Origin: Ferrimonas sediminum
GTDB taxonomy: Bacteria > Pseudomonadota > Gammaproteobacteria > Enterobacterales > Shewanellaceae
DNA length: 55,656 nucleotides
Direction of reading: 5' to 3'
Assembly (NCBI RefSeq): GCF_900100175.1
Contig: NZ_FNEM01000018.1
Coordinates: 1 to 55,656, forward strand
Part shown: one piece after another, positions 25,838-35,365 of the stretch
How the letters are laid out: the number at the start of each line of letters is the position of its first letter
How positions within the stretch are numbered: position 1 is the stretch's first letter
The notes under the pieces: model-generated
Database searches by the model: none
Told to the model about the DNA's origin: nothing
The model's input: the letters and a program-made list of their open reading frames with translations, nothing else
Position numbers and translations under genes: made by a program

Positions 25838-25853
25838 TGGCATAGCAATTGCA
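25838..25853 (+). promoter_or_regulatory. Sigma-54 promoter of flgFGHIJKL
   Basis: TGGCAT-AGCAA-TTGCA has exact GG-N10-GC spacing (25839-25840, 25851-25852). Predicted start near 25864. Confidence 0.82.
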
Positions 25854-25897
25854 TTTATCCTGACAAACCACAGCAAGCGCCATCTTTGGAGTCACTT

Positions 25898-26638
25898 TTG
25901 GATAACATGCTCTACATCGCCGCAACCGGGGCCAGCCAGAACATGAATGCCCTCGGGGTGCACGCCAATAACCTGGCGAATGCACGCACCGATGCGTTCA
26001 AGGCGGACCTGTACCAGGCCCGCAGCATGCAGGCATTTGGCGAAGGCTTACCCACCCGGGTGTTTGCCTTGACCGAGCGCCCGGCCACCAACTTTGATGC
26101 CGGTTCCATTCAGACCACCAATCGCGACCTCGACGTTGCCATCAAGAACGAAGGCTGGTTTGTGGTGGAGGATGCCGAAGGCAAAGAGGCGCTCAGTCGT
26201 AACGGGTCGTTGAAGATTGATGAGAGTGGCTTGCTGATGAACTCCCAGGGGCAACCCATTATGGGGGAAGGCGGCCCCATCCTGTTGCCGCTGCCCATCG
26301 AGAAGGTCGAGATTGCCTCCAACGGCATTATCACCGTCCGCCCTCAGGGGGCCCCGGCCAACGCCATGGAGGAGGTGGCCCAGCTGCAACTGGTGAACCC
26401 GCCATTGACCTCACTCACTAAAGGCGAGGATGGCTTGTTTCGCAACCTGGAAGGCGCGGCTTTTCAGGCCGATGTCGAGGTAGAGCTACTCAGCGGCGCG
26501 GTGGAAGGCAGTAACGTAAGTCCAGTGCACGAACTGGTGGGCATGATTGAGATGCAGCGCCAGTTCGACATGCAACTGAAGATGATGAAAACCGCAGAAG
26601 AGAATGACAGGTCAGCCGCAAAACTCTTGCGGGTGTAA
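25898..26638 (+). CDS. flgF: FlgF, rod protein
   Basis: This rod protein is 246 aa from TTG 25898, which yields MDNMLYIAATGASQ, aligning with the usual FlgF N-terminus M-D-x-x-L-Y-x-A-x-x-G. GGAG at 25888-25891 is 6 nt upstream. Later ATG 25907 would clip three residues, and the upstream TTG at 25886 lies over the ribosome site. Motifs include HANNLANARTDAFKADL and a C-terminal VGMIEMQRQFDMQLKMMKTAEE. First gene of the second sigma-54 rod/hook operon. Confidence 0.94.
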   Translation: MDNMLYIAATGASQNMNALGVHANNLANARTDAFKADLYQARSMQAFGEGLPTRVFALTERPATNFDAGSIQTTNRDLDVAIKNEGWFVVEDAEGKEALSRNGSLKIDESGLLMNSQGQPIMGEGGPILLPLPIEKVEIASNGIITVRPQGAPANAMEEVAQLQLVNPPLTSLTKGEDGLFRNLEGAAFQADVEVELLSGAVEGSNVSPVHELVGMIEMQRQFDMQLKMMKTAEENDRSAAKLLRV

Positions 26639-26659
26639 CCAGATTAAAGGGACAGCAAC

Positions 26660-27448
26660 ATGCAACCGGCACTTTGGATTAGCAAGACGGGCCTTGATGC
26701 CCAGCAAACAGAAATCGCCAACATCTCCAACAATCTGGCCAACGCCAGCACCGTCGGCTACAAGAAAAGCCGGGCGGTGTTTGAAGATCTCCTGTACCAG
26801 ACCATCAACCAGGCCGGCGGCATCAGTGCCCAGAATACCGAGCTGCCCAATGGCCTGACCCTGGGGGCGGGTACCAAGGTGGCGGCTACCCAGCGAATCT
26901 TCTCCCAGGGCAACATGCTGACCACAGACAACAGCCTGGATCTGATGATCGATGGCCCGGGTTTTTTCCAGATTCAGATGCCAGACGGCACCATTGCCTA
27001 CTCCCGTAATGGCCAGTTCACTCTGGACGAAGAGGGTCAGATGGTGACTCCGGGTTCCGGTTACGTGCTGGATCCGGGCATTGTGATTCCCGAAGACACC
27101 CAGTCCATCAGTGTGTCGGCCGAAGGTGAAGTGTCGGTTCGCACCCCGGGTGTGGCGGAGAACGTGGTGGTCGGACAGATCGAGATCAGTAACTTCGTCA
27201 ATGCCAGCGGCCTCGAGCCCATCGGTCAGAACCTGTTTCTGGAAACCGGCGCCAGCGGGGCTCCCATTGCCGGGGTTCCCAGCCTCGACGGCCTGGGCTC
27301 TGTCCGTCAGGGCGCTCTGGAGACCTCCAACGTCAACGTGACCGAAGAGCTGGTGAACATGATCGAAGCCCAGCGGGTGTACGAGATGAACTCCAAAGTG
27401 ATCTCCACCGTTGACCAGATGCTGGCCAACCTCAACCAGCAGCTGTAA
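26660..27448 (+). CDS. flgG: FlgG, distal rod protein
   Basis: This 262-residue protein has ISNNLANASTVGYKKSRAVFED near the N-terminus (about 24-45) and a C-terminal NVTEELVNMIEAQRVYEMNS. It is standard FlgG length and forms the distal rod through the LP ring. Confidence 0.97.
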   Translation: MQPALWISKTGLDAQQTEIANISNNLANASTVGYKKSRAVFEDLLYQTINQAGGISAQNTELPNGLTLGAGTKVAATQRIFSQGNMLTTDNSLDLMIDGPGFFQIQMPDGTIAYSRNGQFTLDEEGQMVTPGSGYVLDPGIVIPEDTQSISVSAEGEVSVRTPGVAENVVVGQIEISNFVNASGLEPIGQNLFLETGASGAPIAGVPSLDGLGSVRQGALETSNVNVTEELVNMIEAQRVYEMNSKVISTVDQMLANLNQQL

Positions 27449-27457
27449 GGAGCCGTG

Positions 27458-28129
27458 ATGAGAGTCCTGATTGTGGCCGCCAGCCTGCTGGCGCTGGCCG
27501 GATGCACCACCCCGGGCGGTCCGCTGCCCGATGACCCCTATTATGCGCCGGTCTATCCGGACCTGCCGCCGACGCAGGTGGTGACCACAGGCTCCATCTA
27601 CCAGGATACCTTCTCCAACGAGCTGTATTCCGACATCAAGGCCCACCGGGTCGGTGATGTGATCACCGTTAATTTGGTGGAGTCCACCAAGGCCAAGAAA
27701 AGTGCCACCAACGAGATGTCCAAAGACAACTCCATGAGCCTGGATCCCATCAGTGCTGGCGGCGCGCCCATCACCATTAATGGCCAGACCATCGACCTGA
27801 ACTACAAAGAGAAACTGGATCTGTCCAAGGAGGCGGATGCGGATCAGAGCAACAGCCTCGATGGCTCCATCTCGGTCAACGTGTTGCAGGTGCTGTCCAA
27901 CGGCAACCTGGTGATTCGCGGTGAGAAATGGATCACCATTAACGATGGCGAAGAGTACATCCGCCTGACCGGCCTGATTCGCCCCCGCGACATCAAGCCG
28001 GACAACACCGTCGAGTCCACCCGGGTGGCCAACGCCCGCATTCAATACAGTGGTACCGGCACTTTTGCCGAATCGCAGAAGACCGGCTGGCTAGCCGCCT
28101 TCTTCAGCGGTCCTCTGTGGCCTTTCTAG
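27458..28129 (+). CDS. flgH: FlgH, L-ring lipoprotein
   Basis: This 223-residue lipoprotein has lipobox L-A-G-C (Cys 16) and the conserved C-terminal [20 protein letters not shown], then FSGPLWPF. It forms the outer-membrane L ring. AAGGAG is 5 nt before the ATG at 27458; the GTG at 27455 is too close. Confidence 0.96.
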   Translation: MRVLIVAASLLALAGCTTPGGPLPDDPYYAPVYPDLPPTQVVTTGSIYQDTFSNELYSDIKAHRVGDVITVNLVESTKAKKSATNEMSKDNSMSLDPISAGGAPITINGQTIDLNYKEKLDLSKEADADQSNSLDGSISVNVLQVLSNGNLVIRGEKWITINDGEEYIRLTGLIRPRDIKPDNTVESTRVANARIQYSGTGTFAESQKTGWLAAFFSGPLWPF

Positions 28130-28139
28130 GGAGCGAGAT

Positions 28140-29228
28140 ATGAGACTGTTTGTCGCCATCCTGGCCCTGGTGCTGGCTTCCCCCGCGGCACAGGCGCTGC
28201 GCCTTAAGGACATCTCCGATGTGCAAGGGGTTCGCAGTAACCAACTGGTGGGCTACGGACTGGTGGTGGGTTTGCCCGGTACCGGTGAAAAGGGCCGTTT
28301 CACCGAGCAGAGTTTTACCACCATGCTGTCCAACTTCGGCATCAACCTGCCGCCCGGCGCCCGCCCCAAGCTGAAAAATGTGGCGGCGGTTGCCGTGCAC
28401 GCCGAACTGCCCCCGTTTACCAAACCGGGCCAGCAGATTGACATTACCGTCTCCTCCGTCGGCAGTGCCAAGAGCCTGCGTGGTGGCACCCTGTTGCAGA
28501 CTTTCCTCAAGGGGGCCGATGGCAAGGTGTATGCGCTGGCCCAGGGCAGCCTGGTGGTGTCCGGCTTCAGTGCCACCGGTGCCGATGGCTCCAGTGTGAT
28601 TCAGAATACCCCCACCGTTGGCCGCATTCCTAACGGTGCCATTGTCGAGCGCAGTGTCCCCAGCCCCTTTGCCAATGGTGACTTCCTGACCTTTAACCTG
28701 CAGCGGCCGGACTTCTCTACCGCCAAGCGGGTGGCTGACACCATCAACGGCCTGTTGGGTCCCGGTGTGGCCCGGGCTCAGGATGCGACCTCCATCCAGG
28801 TATCGGCCCCCCGGGATCGATCACAGCGGGTGGCCTACCTGGCGACGCTGGAAAACCTCAATGTGGAACCCGCCGATGAGTCGGCCAAGGTGATCGTCAA
28901 CTCCCGTACCGGCACCATCGTGGTGGGCAAGAATGTCCGGTTACTGCCGGCGGCCATCACCCATGGCGGTCTGACGGTGACCATCTCCGAGAATCTGCAG
29001 ACCAGCCAGCCTAACCCCTTTGGTCGGGGTCAGACCGCGGTGACCCCCAACAGCAGCATCGGTGTCCAGCAGTCCAATCGTCGCATGTTTAAGTTCGACC
29101 CCGGCGTCACCCTGGATGAACTGGTGCGGGCCGTCAATCAGGTAGGGGCGGCGCCCTCGGATCTGATGGCGATTCTGGAGGCGTTGTCTCAGGCTGGCGC
29201 GCTTCGCGGCGAGCTGGTGATCATCTAG
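28140..29228 (+). CDS. flgI: FlgI, P-ring protein
   Basis: This 362-residue periplasmic protein has a signal peptide ending SPAAQA, the N-terminal [20 protein letters not shown] and C-terminal [21 protein letters not shown]. It assembles in the peptidoglycan layer with help from FlgA. Confidence 0.97.
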   Translation: MRLFVAILALVLASPAAQALRLKDISDVQGVRSNQLVGYGLVVGLPGTGEKGRFTEQSFTTMLSNFGINLPPGARPKLKNVAAVAVHAELPPFTKPGQQIDITVSSVGSAKSLRGGTLLQTFLKGADGKVYALAQGSLVVSGFSATGADGSSVIQNTPTVGRIPNGAIVERSVPSPFANGDFLTFNLQRPDFSTAKRVADTINGLLGPGVARAQDATSIQVSAPRDRSQRVAYLATLENLNVEPADESAKVIVNSRTGTIVVGKNVRLLPAAITHGGLTVTISENLQTSQPNPFGRGQTAVTPNSSIGVQQSNRRMFKFDPGVTLDELVRAVNQVGAAPSDLMAILEALSQAGALRGELVII

Positions 29229-29234
29229 GGGACA

Positions 29235-30182
29235 GTGGTGGATCCATTAAAGCAAAATCCAAATCATTACATGGACCTGGCAGCCATGGACGACCTGCGT
29301 CAGAAGGCGCAGGCAGATCCCAATGCCAGTCTCAAAGAGGTCGCGCTGCAGTTTGAGGGCATCTTCCTGGGAATGATGCTCAAAGAGATGCGCAGTGCCA
29401 GTGCCGTGCTGGAGTCCGACAGCCCCTTCAACAGCCAGACCAGCAAGTTCTATCAGGATATGCAGGATCAGCAACTGGTGTCCGAACTGTCCAGCCAGGG
29501 CGCACTGGGTCTGGCGGATCTGATTGTGGCCCAGCTGGGGGGCGACGACGCCCTGACACCGGCGTCGGCGCTGCGGGGCCAGGCCGGCATGGCGATGGCG
29601 GCATCCGTTACTCCATCCTCTGCTGTTACCGAACCGGCCGCTGAGCCGGAGCCGGTGTTGCCGCGACCGCCACTGGCGGCGGCGGTGAACCCCGAACCGG
29701 ATTTCAGCCAGCCCCGCAGCTTTGTCGACAGCCTGATGCCCCATGCCCGGGCCGCCGCCGACAAGCTTGGGGTCAGCCCCGAGCTGCTGGTGGCCCAGTC
29801 GGCACTGGAAACCGGCTGGGGTCGCAAGGTTCTGCCTGCCGGACAGGGCAGCAGCAATAATCTGTTTAACATCAAGGCGGGCAGCAGCTGGCAGGGCGAT
29901 AAGGTGGCCATCAATGCGCTGGAAGTGGAGCAGGGCATGCCGGTGAAACGGCGGTCTGAGTTCCGGGTCTATGGCGACATTGCCGATAGCTTCTCCGATT
30001 TTGTCGATTTTGTGAATAAGCCCAGATACCGTGACGCCCTCGATGCCGGTAACGACGAAGGCTTTATTCGAGGATTGCAGCACGCCGGCTATGCCACCGA
30101 TCCTGCCTACGCAGACAAAGTTTTACAGGTAATGAAGCGTCTGATGACCGACACCAGTTTGGTGCCAAAGGGGAGTAACTAA
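29235..30182 (+). CDS. flgJ: FlgJ, rod cap and peptidoglycan hydrolase
   Basis: This 315-residue two-domain protein has an N-terminal rod-cap domain (about 35-100, LQFEGIFLGMMLKEMRSAS) and a C-terminal glucosaminidase domain (about 160-310) with the catalytic Glu near residue 192 in AQSALETGWG and NNLFNIKA. A Pro/Ala-rich linker joins them. The start is GTG 29235 or GTG 29238 after AGGGGA. The stop overlaps flgK by 1 base. Confidence 0.95.
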   Translation: MVDPLKQNPNHYMDLAAMDDLRQKAQADPNASLKEVALQFEGIFLGMMLKEMRSASAVLESDSPFNSQTSKFYQDMQDQQLVSELSSQGALGLADLIVAQLGGDDALTPASALRGQAGMAMAASVTPSSAVTEPAAEPEPVLPRPPLAAAVNPEPDFSQPRSFVDSLMPHARAAADKLGVSPELLVAQSALETGWGRKVLPAGQGSSNNLFNIKAGSSWQGDKVAINALEVEQGMPVKRRSEFRVYGDIADSFSDFVDFVNKPRYRDALDAGNDEGFIRGLQHAGYATDPAYADKVLQVMKRLMTDTSLVPKGSN

Positions 30183-32107
30183 TGGCTGACTTAATGAACA
30201 TCGGTCGCTCCGGAGTCCTGGCGGCTCAGGAGCGACTGCAGGTCACCAGTAACAACATCGCCAATGCCGGTACCGAGGGGTACTCCCGCCAGGTAGCGGA
30301 ACAGCGCACCTCCCAGTCGTTGTTTCTGGCAGGCAAATTTGTCGGCACCGGCTCCTACGTGGCCGATGTCACCCGGGTGTACAACAGCTACTCGGCCCGG
30401 GAACTGCATCTGAGTGTCAGCCAGCTGGCTAATGCCAAGACCAGCTATGCCAAAGCGGATGAACTGAACCAGGTGTTTTCGGTCTCCGGTGACGCCATTC
30501 CCGAGTCGTTAAACAACGCCTTCAATGCCATCAACAACATGGCCGACATTCCCAGCGACCTCAGCGCCCGCGATAACGTGCTAGTGGCCCTGGGGCAGCT
30601 GTCCGGCTCCTTTGATACCATGGCGGAGAGTCTGACCAGCCAGCTGCGCCAGACCAACGAGCAGGTGATCACTACGGTGGACAGGGTGAACGCCATCACC
30701 AAGGAGCTGGCCGATATCAACAGTCAGATGCAGAAGGTGGCGGGCAAGGATCTGCAGTTGCTGGATTATCAGAACCAGCTGATTACCGAGCTCAGTGATT
30801 ATGTTCAGGTAAACGTCATCGAGCAGGAGCAGGGGGTCAAAAGTGTGATGATGGGGGGCGCGGCTATGCTGGTGTCCGGGCCGAACCAGCTCGAGCTGGG
30901 CACCACCGACGGCGACCCGGTGCGCCATGAGTTGCGTTACACCATCGATACCGGCAGTCAGAAGATCACCCTGGACGGCCGCAACGTCGGAGGCCAGCTG
31001 CAGGCGCTGGCGGATTACCGGGACAACGTCTTGCTGCCTGCGGAGCGGGATCTGGGCAAGATGGCTCTCGGCATCGCCGACTCCATGAACCGCACCCAGG
31101 CTAACGGTTTCGACCTCAACGGTAATGTGGGTCAGAACCTGTTTGCCGATATCAACTCGGCGGAGATGGCCATTGGCCGCAGTGCCAGCTCCGGTAATAA
31201 TGCCGGCGGCACCGAAACCAGAGTCTTCATCGATGACATCGACCAGCTCACCGGTGGCAAGTACACCATGAGCTTTGATGGCGCCAACTATCAGTTGACC
31301 GACGAGCATGGGGCGACCTCCACCATGGTGCAGGACCCCTCCGACCCGACGCGTTACAGCTCGGCGGAAGGGTTCAGCGTGGTGATGGACACCAGTGGCG
31401 GTGCTCCGGTGGCCGGTGACAAATGGGCCATCATGCCTACGGCCAACGCCGCCAAAGGCCTGAATCTGAAGATTGAAGATCCCAAGTTGCTGGCGGCGGC
31501 CGGGTACAGCATCGAGACCAGTACCGGCGATGGTCAAGCATCACTGCTGTCGGTGGATCGGACCCACGCCAACTTCCCGTCGGGAGAGGTTAGCCTGTCG
31601 GTGACGCCCAACGACCCGTTGTCGGTGCCGCCGGGACAAAATACCTATCAGGTGACCGATCCCGATGGCAATGTGCTCGACAACGGCGTTTATACCGGCA
31701 ACACCGTCAATGCCATGGGCTTTGAGGTGCAGATCGACAATAACACCACCGCCAGCAGCGGCTTTAGCATGAACCTGGACTTTGCCGTCGGCGACAACGC
31801 CAACGCGGTCGAAATGGGCAAGATTCCTAACATCAAGCTGCTTGATGGTGGCAAGTCGACCCTGATCGATACCTTCCAGGGGGTGATCACCGAGGTCGGC
31901 AGCCAGGCAGCGGCCGCCGAGGTGGGCATGAATTCGGCCCAGGCGGTATTTGCCCAGGCCCAGAACCGGGTCGAGTCGGAGTCCGGTGTCAACCTGGATG
32001 AAGAGGCGGCCAACCTGCTGCGGTTCCAACAGGCCTACCAGGCCTCGGCCCGAATCATGACCGTGGCCCAGGAAACCTTTGATACTTTGTTTACTTCGTT
32101 GCGATAG
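30182..32107 (+). CDS. flgK: FlgK, hook-filament junction protein 1
   Basis: This 641-residue protein has N-terminal TSNNIANAGTEGYSRQVAEQ (about 22-41) and a C-terminal GVNLDEEAANLLRFQQAYQA, both diagnostic of FlgK. The central region is extended relative to the roughly 550-residue enterobacterial form. FlgN is the likely export chaperone. Confidence 0.96.
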   Translation: MADLMNIGRSGVLAAQERLQVTSNNIANAGTEGYSRQVAEQRTSQSLFLAGKFVGTGSYVADVTRVYNSYSARELHLSVSQLANAKTSYAKADELNQVFSVSGDAIPESLNNAFNAINNMADIPSDLSARDNVLVALGQLSGSFDTMAESLTSQLRQTNEQVITTVDRVNAITKELADINSQMQKVAGKDLQLLDYQNQLITELSDYVQVNVIEQEQGVKSVMMGGAAMLVSGPNQLELGTTDGDPVRHELRYTIDTGSQKITLDGRNVGGQLQALADYRDNVLLPAERDLGKMALGIADSMNRTQANGFDLNGNVGQNLFADINSAEMAIGRSASSGNNAGGTETRVFIDDIDQLTGGKYTMSFDGANYQLTDEHGATSTMVQDPSDPTRYSSAEGFSVVMDTSGGAPVAGDKWAIMPTANAAKGLNLKIEDPKLLAAAGYSIETSTGDGQASLLSVDRTHANFPSGEVSLSVTPNDPLSVPPGQNTYQVTDPDGNVLDNGVYTGNTVNAMGFEVQIDNNTTASSGFSMNLDFAVGDNANAVEMGKIPNIKLLDGGKSTLIDTFQGVITEVGSQAAAAEVGMNSAQAVFAQAQNRVESESGVNLDEEAANLLRFQQAYQASARIMTVAQETFDTLFTSLR

Positions 32108-32116
32108 GGGGAACGG

Positions 32117-33322
32117 ATGCGCGTTTCAACGTTTCAGTTCTATAACCTGAACACCAACAACCTGACCAACCTGCAGTCCCAGAACAACCGGACGCTGCAG
32201 CAACTGTCCAGCGGCAAGCAGATCAATACCGCAGCGGATGATCCGGTGGCCAACATCGCCATTGAGAACCTCAAGCAGCAGTCGGCGATGTTGAGCCAGT
32301 ATGAAGCCAACATCAACCTGGCCAATAACCGCCTGCGTCAGGAGGAGCCCCACCTGGCCTCCTACGAGAACCTGCTGATGAGTACCCGCGATATCATGCT
32401 GGCCGGTAACGACGGTGCCCTGTCCCAGGACAGCCGTGAAGTTCATGCCAGCGACCTGGCGGCCAGTCTGGAAGCGATGCTTAGCCTGGCCAACACCCAG
32501 GATGAGTCCGGCAACTACATTTTTGCCGGCACCAAGACGGATACGCCGCCGTTCATGTCCCAGGGCGGAACCGTCTCCTATGCGGGCAACAGTGGTCAGC
32601 GCACCGCGATGGTCGGTGACGGGGTCAGCGTCCCGGTCAATGACCCCGGCGATGAGGTGTTCATGTCGATCCCCATCGGCAGTGGCGACTACCAGGCGGA
32701 TTACGCCAATGCCACCATGTCCGACAAGTTTTTTGTCGAGTCTGCCAGGGTGGTGAACCCGGGGGTGCCGCAGTCCGGCAGTTACCAGTTCGATTTTATT
32801 GATGATGGTTCCGGGAACCTGGCTTACGAAGTCTACGACGGTGGCGGCACCCGGGTCGCCGGGCCGGCGGCATTTGACAACAGCAGTGCCATCGCCTTCG
32901 ACGGCATCGAGGTGGTCATCAGTGGCGAGCCCAAGATCGGTGATTCAATGACCCTGAACGAAGGCACCGAGCAGGATGTGTTTGGCATCATGAATCGGGC
33001 CATCGACATGCTCAATACCCCCAATGGCCTGCAAGGCCCGGCCGCCCAGGCGGAGTACGCCCAGATTCTGGCGGATTTCAACGAAGCCTTTAACCACGCC
33101 ACGGGGGTCCGTGCCGAAGTGGGTAACCGCATGAAGGCGCTGGATACCTTTGAGGCCCAGCACAGCGACATGAAGCTGGTGTCCGAGAGCGTCAAGTCCA
33201 ACCTGGAAGATCTGGATTATGCCGCCGCCATCTCCGAGTTCGAGCGCCAGTCCCTGGCCATGAACGCCCTGACGAAAACCTTCGGTCAGATGGGGAATAC
33301 GTCGCTGTTTGATTTCGTCTAA
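32117..33322 (+). CDS. flgL: FlgL, hook-filament junction protein 2
   Basis: This 401-residue flagellin-like junction protein has the N-terminal QNNRTLQQLSSGKQINTAAD and a C-terminal LEDLDYAAAISEFERQSLAM. It is last gene of flgFGHIJKL and is followed by a repeat-rich 640-bp gap before flagellin. Confidence 0.95.
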   Translation: MRVSTFQFYNLNTNNLTNLQSQNNRTLQQLSSGKQINTAADDPVANIAIENLKQQSAMLSQYEANINLANNRLRQEEPHLASYENLLMSTRDIMLAGNDGALSQDSREVHASDLAASLEAMLSLANTQDESGNYIFAGTKTDTPPFMSQGGTVSYAGNSGQRTAMVGDGVSVPVNDPGDEVFMSIPIGSGDYQADYANATMSDKFFVESARVVNPGVPQSGSYQFDFIDDGSGNLAYEVYDGGGTRVAGPAAFDNSSAIAFDGIEVVISGEPKIGDSMTLNEGTEQDVFGIMNRAIDMLNTPNGLQGPAAQAEYAQILADFNEAFNHATGVRAEVGNRMKALDTFEAQHSDMKLVSESVKSNLEDLDYAAAISEFERQSLAMNALTKTFGQMGNTSLFDFV

Positions 33323-33340
33323 GCCTATATCGTTTGGGTA

Positions 33341-33373
33341 GGTCACCGGGGGCGCCCCTCACCTTCGGTGACC
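33341..33373 (+). terminator. Hairpin after flgL
   Basis: The inverted repeat GGTCACCG (33341-33348) / CGGTGACC (33366-33373) has a GC-rich loop but no T-tract. It may be the end of the flgL transcript or part of the repeat region. Confidence 0.4.
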
Positions 33374-33410
33374 CCCGCTTGTCGGTTCTTCACCTCACCG
33401 TCCCGAGTCT

Positions 33411-33652
33411 CCTCCGTACTTTACTTGTGCCTCCCCCGCACTTTCTCGTGTCCCCTCCGTACTCTCTTGTGTTTCCTCCGTACTCTCTTGTGTTTCCTCT
33501 GTACTCTCTTGTGTTTCCTCCGTACTCTCTTGTGTTTCCTCCGTACTCTCTTGTGTTTCCTCCGTACTCTCTTGTGTTTCCTCCGTACTCTCTTGTGTTT
33601 CCTCTGTACTTTTTTGTGTCTCCCCCGCACTTTTTTGTGTCTCCCCCGCGAA
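33411..33652 (+). repeat. 21-bp tandem repeat (minisatellite), about 12 units
   Basis: Units of the form CCTCYGTACTCTCTTGTGTTT recur with a strict 21-bp period, judged from the repeated G(T/C)AC core at 33416, 33438 (22 bp), 33459, 33480, 33501, 33522, 33543, 33564, 33585, 33606, 33627 and 33648. The central seven are nearly identical and the outer ones diverged. The plus strand is about 80 percent pyrimidine. As 21 is a multiple of three, long false ORFs run through it on both strands. Confidence 0.92.
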
Positions 33653-33660
33653 AGCGGGGG
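33643..33660. repeat. REP-like GC-rich palindrome
   Basis: CCCCCGC-GAAA-GCGGGGG is a perfect 7-bp hairpin with a GNRA-type loop that closes the minisatellite. It resembles the intergenic palindromic repeats that are widespread in gammaproteobacteria. The family assignment is from memory. Confidence 0.55.
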
Positions 33661-33859
33661 CCCATCGGTTTTGACCCGGGTAACCGCAACAGGGTGGCGA
33701 AGATGGAGTGCGGGCGCCTTAAGCGTTGACCAGGGGCGCGAAGGTCAGCACCGCCTTTGGGAGCATCGATAACGTGTGCCCCAGGTTATCTGAGCAAGAT
33801 CATTGAGTTGAATTCATACAAAACCGATATTACGGCGTTAAAAAATTTTGAAAAAAGCC
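33661..33859. other. Non-coding upstream part of the flagellin gene
   Basis: I see no gene here. The sequence becomes A+T-rich from about 33790 as it approaches the flagellin promoter. Confidence 0.5.
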
Positions 33860-33886
33860 TAAAGCAGCCGCAAATGAAGCCGATAC
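33860..33886 (+). promoter_or_regulatory. Sigma-28 (FliA) promoter of flagellin
   Basis: TAAA (33860-33863), 15-bp spacer, GCCGATAC (33879-33886), matching the FliA consensus. It predicts a leader of about 70 nt to the ATG at 33965. Confidence 0.88.
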
Positions 33887-33964
33887 CCTAATTGAAACCA
33901 GGACGCGCCCACGGCTCGGCGCGACAAACCAGGCAATATCGCCCGAGTTAACGAGGAACAGATC

Positions 33965-35173
33965 ATGGCTTTAAGTGTAAACACCAACGTCACCTCCATG
34001 CAGGCCCAGAGCAACCTGAACAAGGCCAACAGCGCCACCCAGACCTCCATGGAGCGTCTGGCGTCCGGTCTGCGCATCAACTCTGCCAAGGACGACGCCG
34101 CCGGCCTGCAGATCTCCAACCGTATGACCAGCCAGATCAACGGCCTGGATGTAGCGATGCGTAACGCCAACGACGGTATCTCCGTAGCGCAGACCGCCGA
34201 AGGCGCCCTGCAGGAGTCCACCAACATCCTGCAGCGTATGCGTGACCTGTCGCTGCAGTCCGCCAACGGCTCCAACTCCGCCGAAGACCGCGCTTCCATG
34301 CAGAAAGAGGTTGCTGCCCTGCAGACCGAGCTGACCCGTATCTCTGACACCACCAACTTCGGTGGCCAGTCCCTGCTGGACGGCAGCTACGGCACCCAGG
34401 ACTTCCAGGTGGGTTCTAACGCCAACGAAACCATCGGCATCACCCTGGGTGATATGGGCGCCGACGCCATCGGTACCACTGAGAAGCGCTCTGTTACTGG
34501 CAACTTCGCCGCTGCGGACATCACCGCTCTGACCGAAGCCGGCGCCGGTGGTACCAGCCGTAGCCTGGAGTTCACCCTGACTAACGCCGATGCGACTACT
34601 ACTACTGTGACTCTGAATGACGCTACATTGGCGGCCGTGACTGATGCAGCAAGCTTTGCTACTGCCATCAACGACCAATTGACCGCCGATGGCGTGGAAG
34701 GCATTACCGCAGCAGTTGACACTGCAGGTACTGGCGTGGATATTGCGGGTGTGGTTGCCAACGGCGCCTCTTTTGAAGTGACTACTGCGACTGACGAAGC
34801 AGGTAACGATGAGATTGCTGGTATGCCTGCATCCATGACTGGTGCTGACGATTCCGGCAACTCTTATGTATCAACCCTGGATATCTCCACCGCCACCGGT
34901 GCCCAGTCCGCCATCGACGTGATCGACAGCGCCATCGGCATGATCGATGACCAGCGGGCCGACCTGGGTGCGATTCAAAACCGTCTGGGTCACACCATCA
35001 ACAACCTGGGTAACATTCAGACCAACGTGTCGGATGCCCGCTCCCGGATTCAGGACGTGGATTTCGCCAAGGAGACCGCCGAGCTGTCCAAGCAGCAGGT
35101 GCTGTCCCAGTCCTCCTCCGCGATGCTGGCCCAGGCCAACCAGCTGCCTTCCGCAGCCCTGTCGCTGCTGTAA
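33965..35173 (+). CDS. Flagellin
   Basis: This 402-residue flagellin forms the filament. The N-terminal D0/D1 (about 1-175) starts [20 protein letters not shown] and the C-terminal D1/D0 (about 305-402) ends [12 protein letters not shown]; both are highly conserved and use strongly biased codons. The central 180-305 portion is Thr/Ala/Asp-rich, variable, and uses a more relaxed codon set. It is single in this window and controlled by sigma-28. AGGAAC lies upstream of the ATG. Confidence 0.97.
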   Translation: MALSVNTNVTSMQAQSNLNKANSATQTSMERLASGLRINSAKDDAAGLQISNRMTSQINGLDVAMRNANDGISVAQTAEGALQESTNILQRMRDLSLQSANGSNSAEDRASMQKEVAALQTELTRISDTTNFGGQSLLDGSYGTQDFQVGSNANETIGITLGDMGADAIGTTEKRSVTGNFAAADITALTEAGAGGTSRSLEFTLTNADATTTTVTLNDATLAAVTDAASFATAINDQLTADGVEGITAAVDTAGTGVDIAGVVANGASFEVTTATDEAGNDEIAGMPASMTGADDSGNSYVSTLDISTATGAQSAIDVIDSAIGMIDDQRADLGAIQNRLGHTINNLGNIQTNVSDARSRIQDVDFAKETAELSKQQVLSQSSSAMLAQANQLPSAALSLL

Positions 35174-35191
35174 TCCAGCATCGATTGGAGA

Positions 35192-35217
35192 AAAGCCCGG
35201 CTTAGCCGGGCTTTTTT
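35192..35217 (+). terminator. Flagellin terminator
   Basis: The stem AAGCCCGGC-TTA-GCCGGGCTT is followed by TTTT, 18 bases after the flagellin stop. Confidence 0.93.
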
Positions 35218-35250
35218 GTGCCCAAAGGTCAAAAAGCGCACAGATACCGT

Positions 35251-35277
35251 TAAAGTTTTTGTGGCTGTGGCCGATGA
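35251..35277 (+). promoter_or_regulatory. Sigma-28 (FliA) promoter of flaG-fliD-fliS
   Basis: TAAA (35251-35254), 15-bp spacer, GCCGATGA (35270-35277). Near-perfect FliA match, about 90 bases before the flaG ATG. Confidence 0.85.
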
Positions 35278-35365
35278 CAGGAAAGACGGCGGTAAAATCA
35301 CCGTGGTTATTGTGTCAAAGGGCGCCGCCCTTTGGTAATTGGCTATCTGGAAAAGGAAAGGGACC

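Noticed and set aside
26612-28045. 477-codon minus-strand ORF opposite flgG and flgH
   Set aside because: Antisense shadow; the His/Gly/Val-rich product has no domain.
33334-33772. Repetitive ORFs with 7-residue units on both strands
   Set aside because: Caused by a 21-bp tandem repeat, whose unit length is a multiple of three; no ribosome site and the same openness in several frames.
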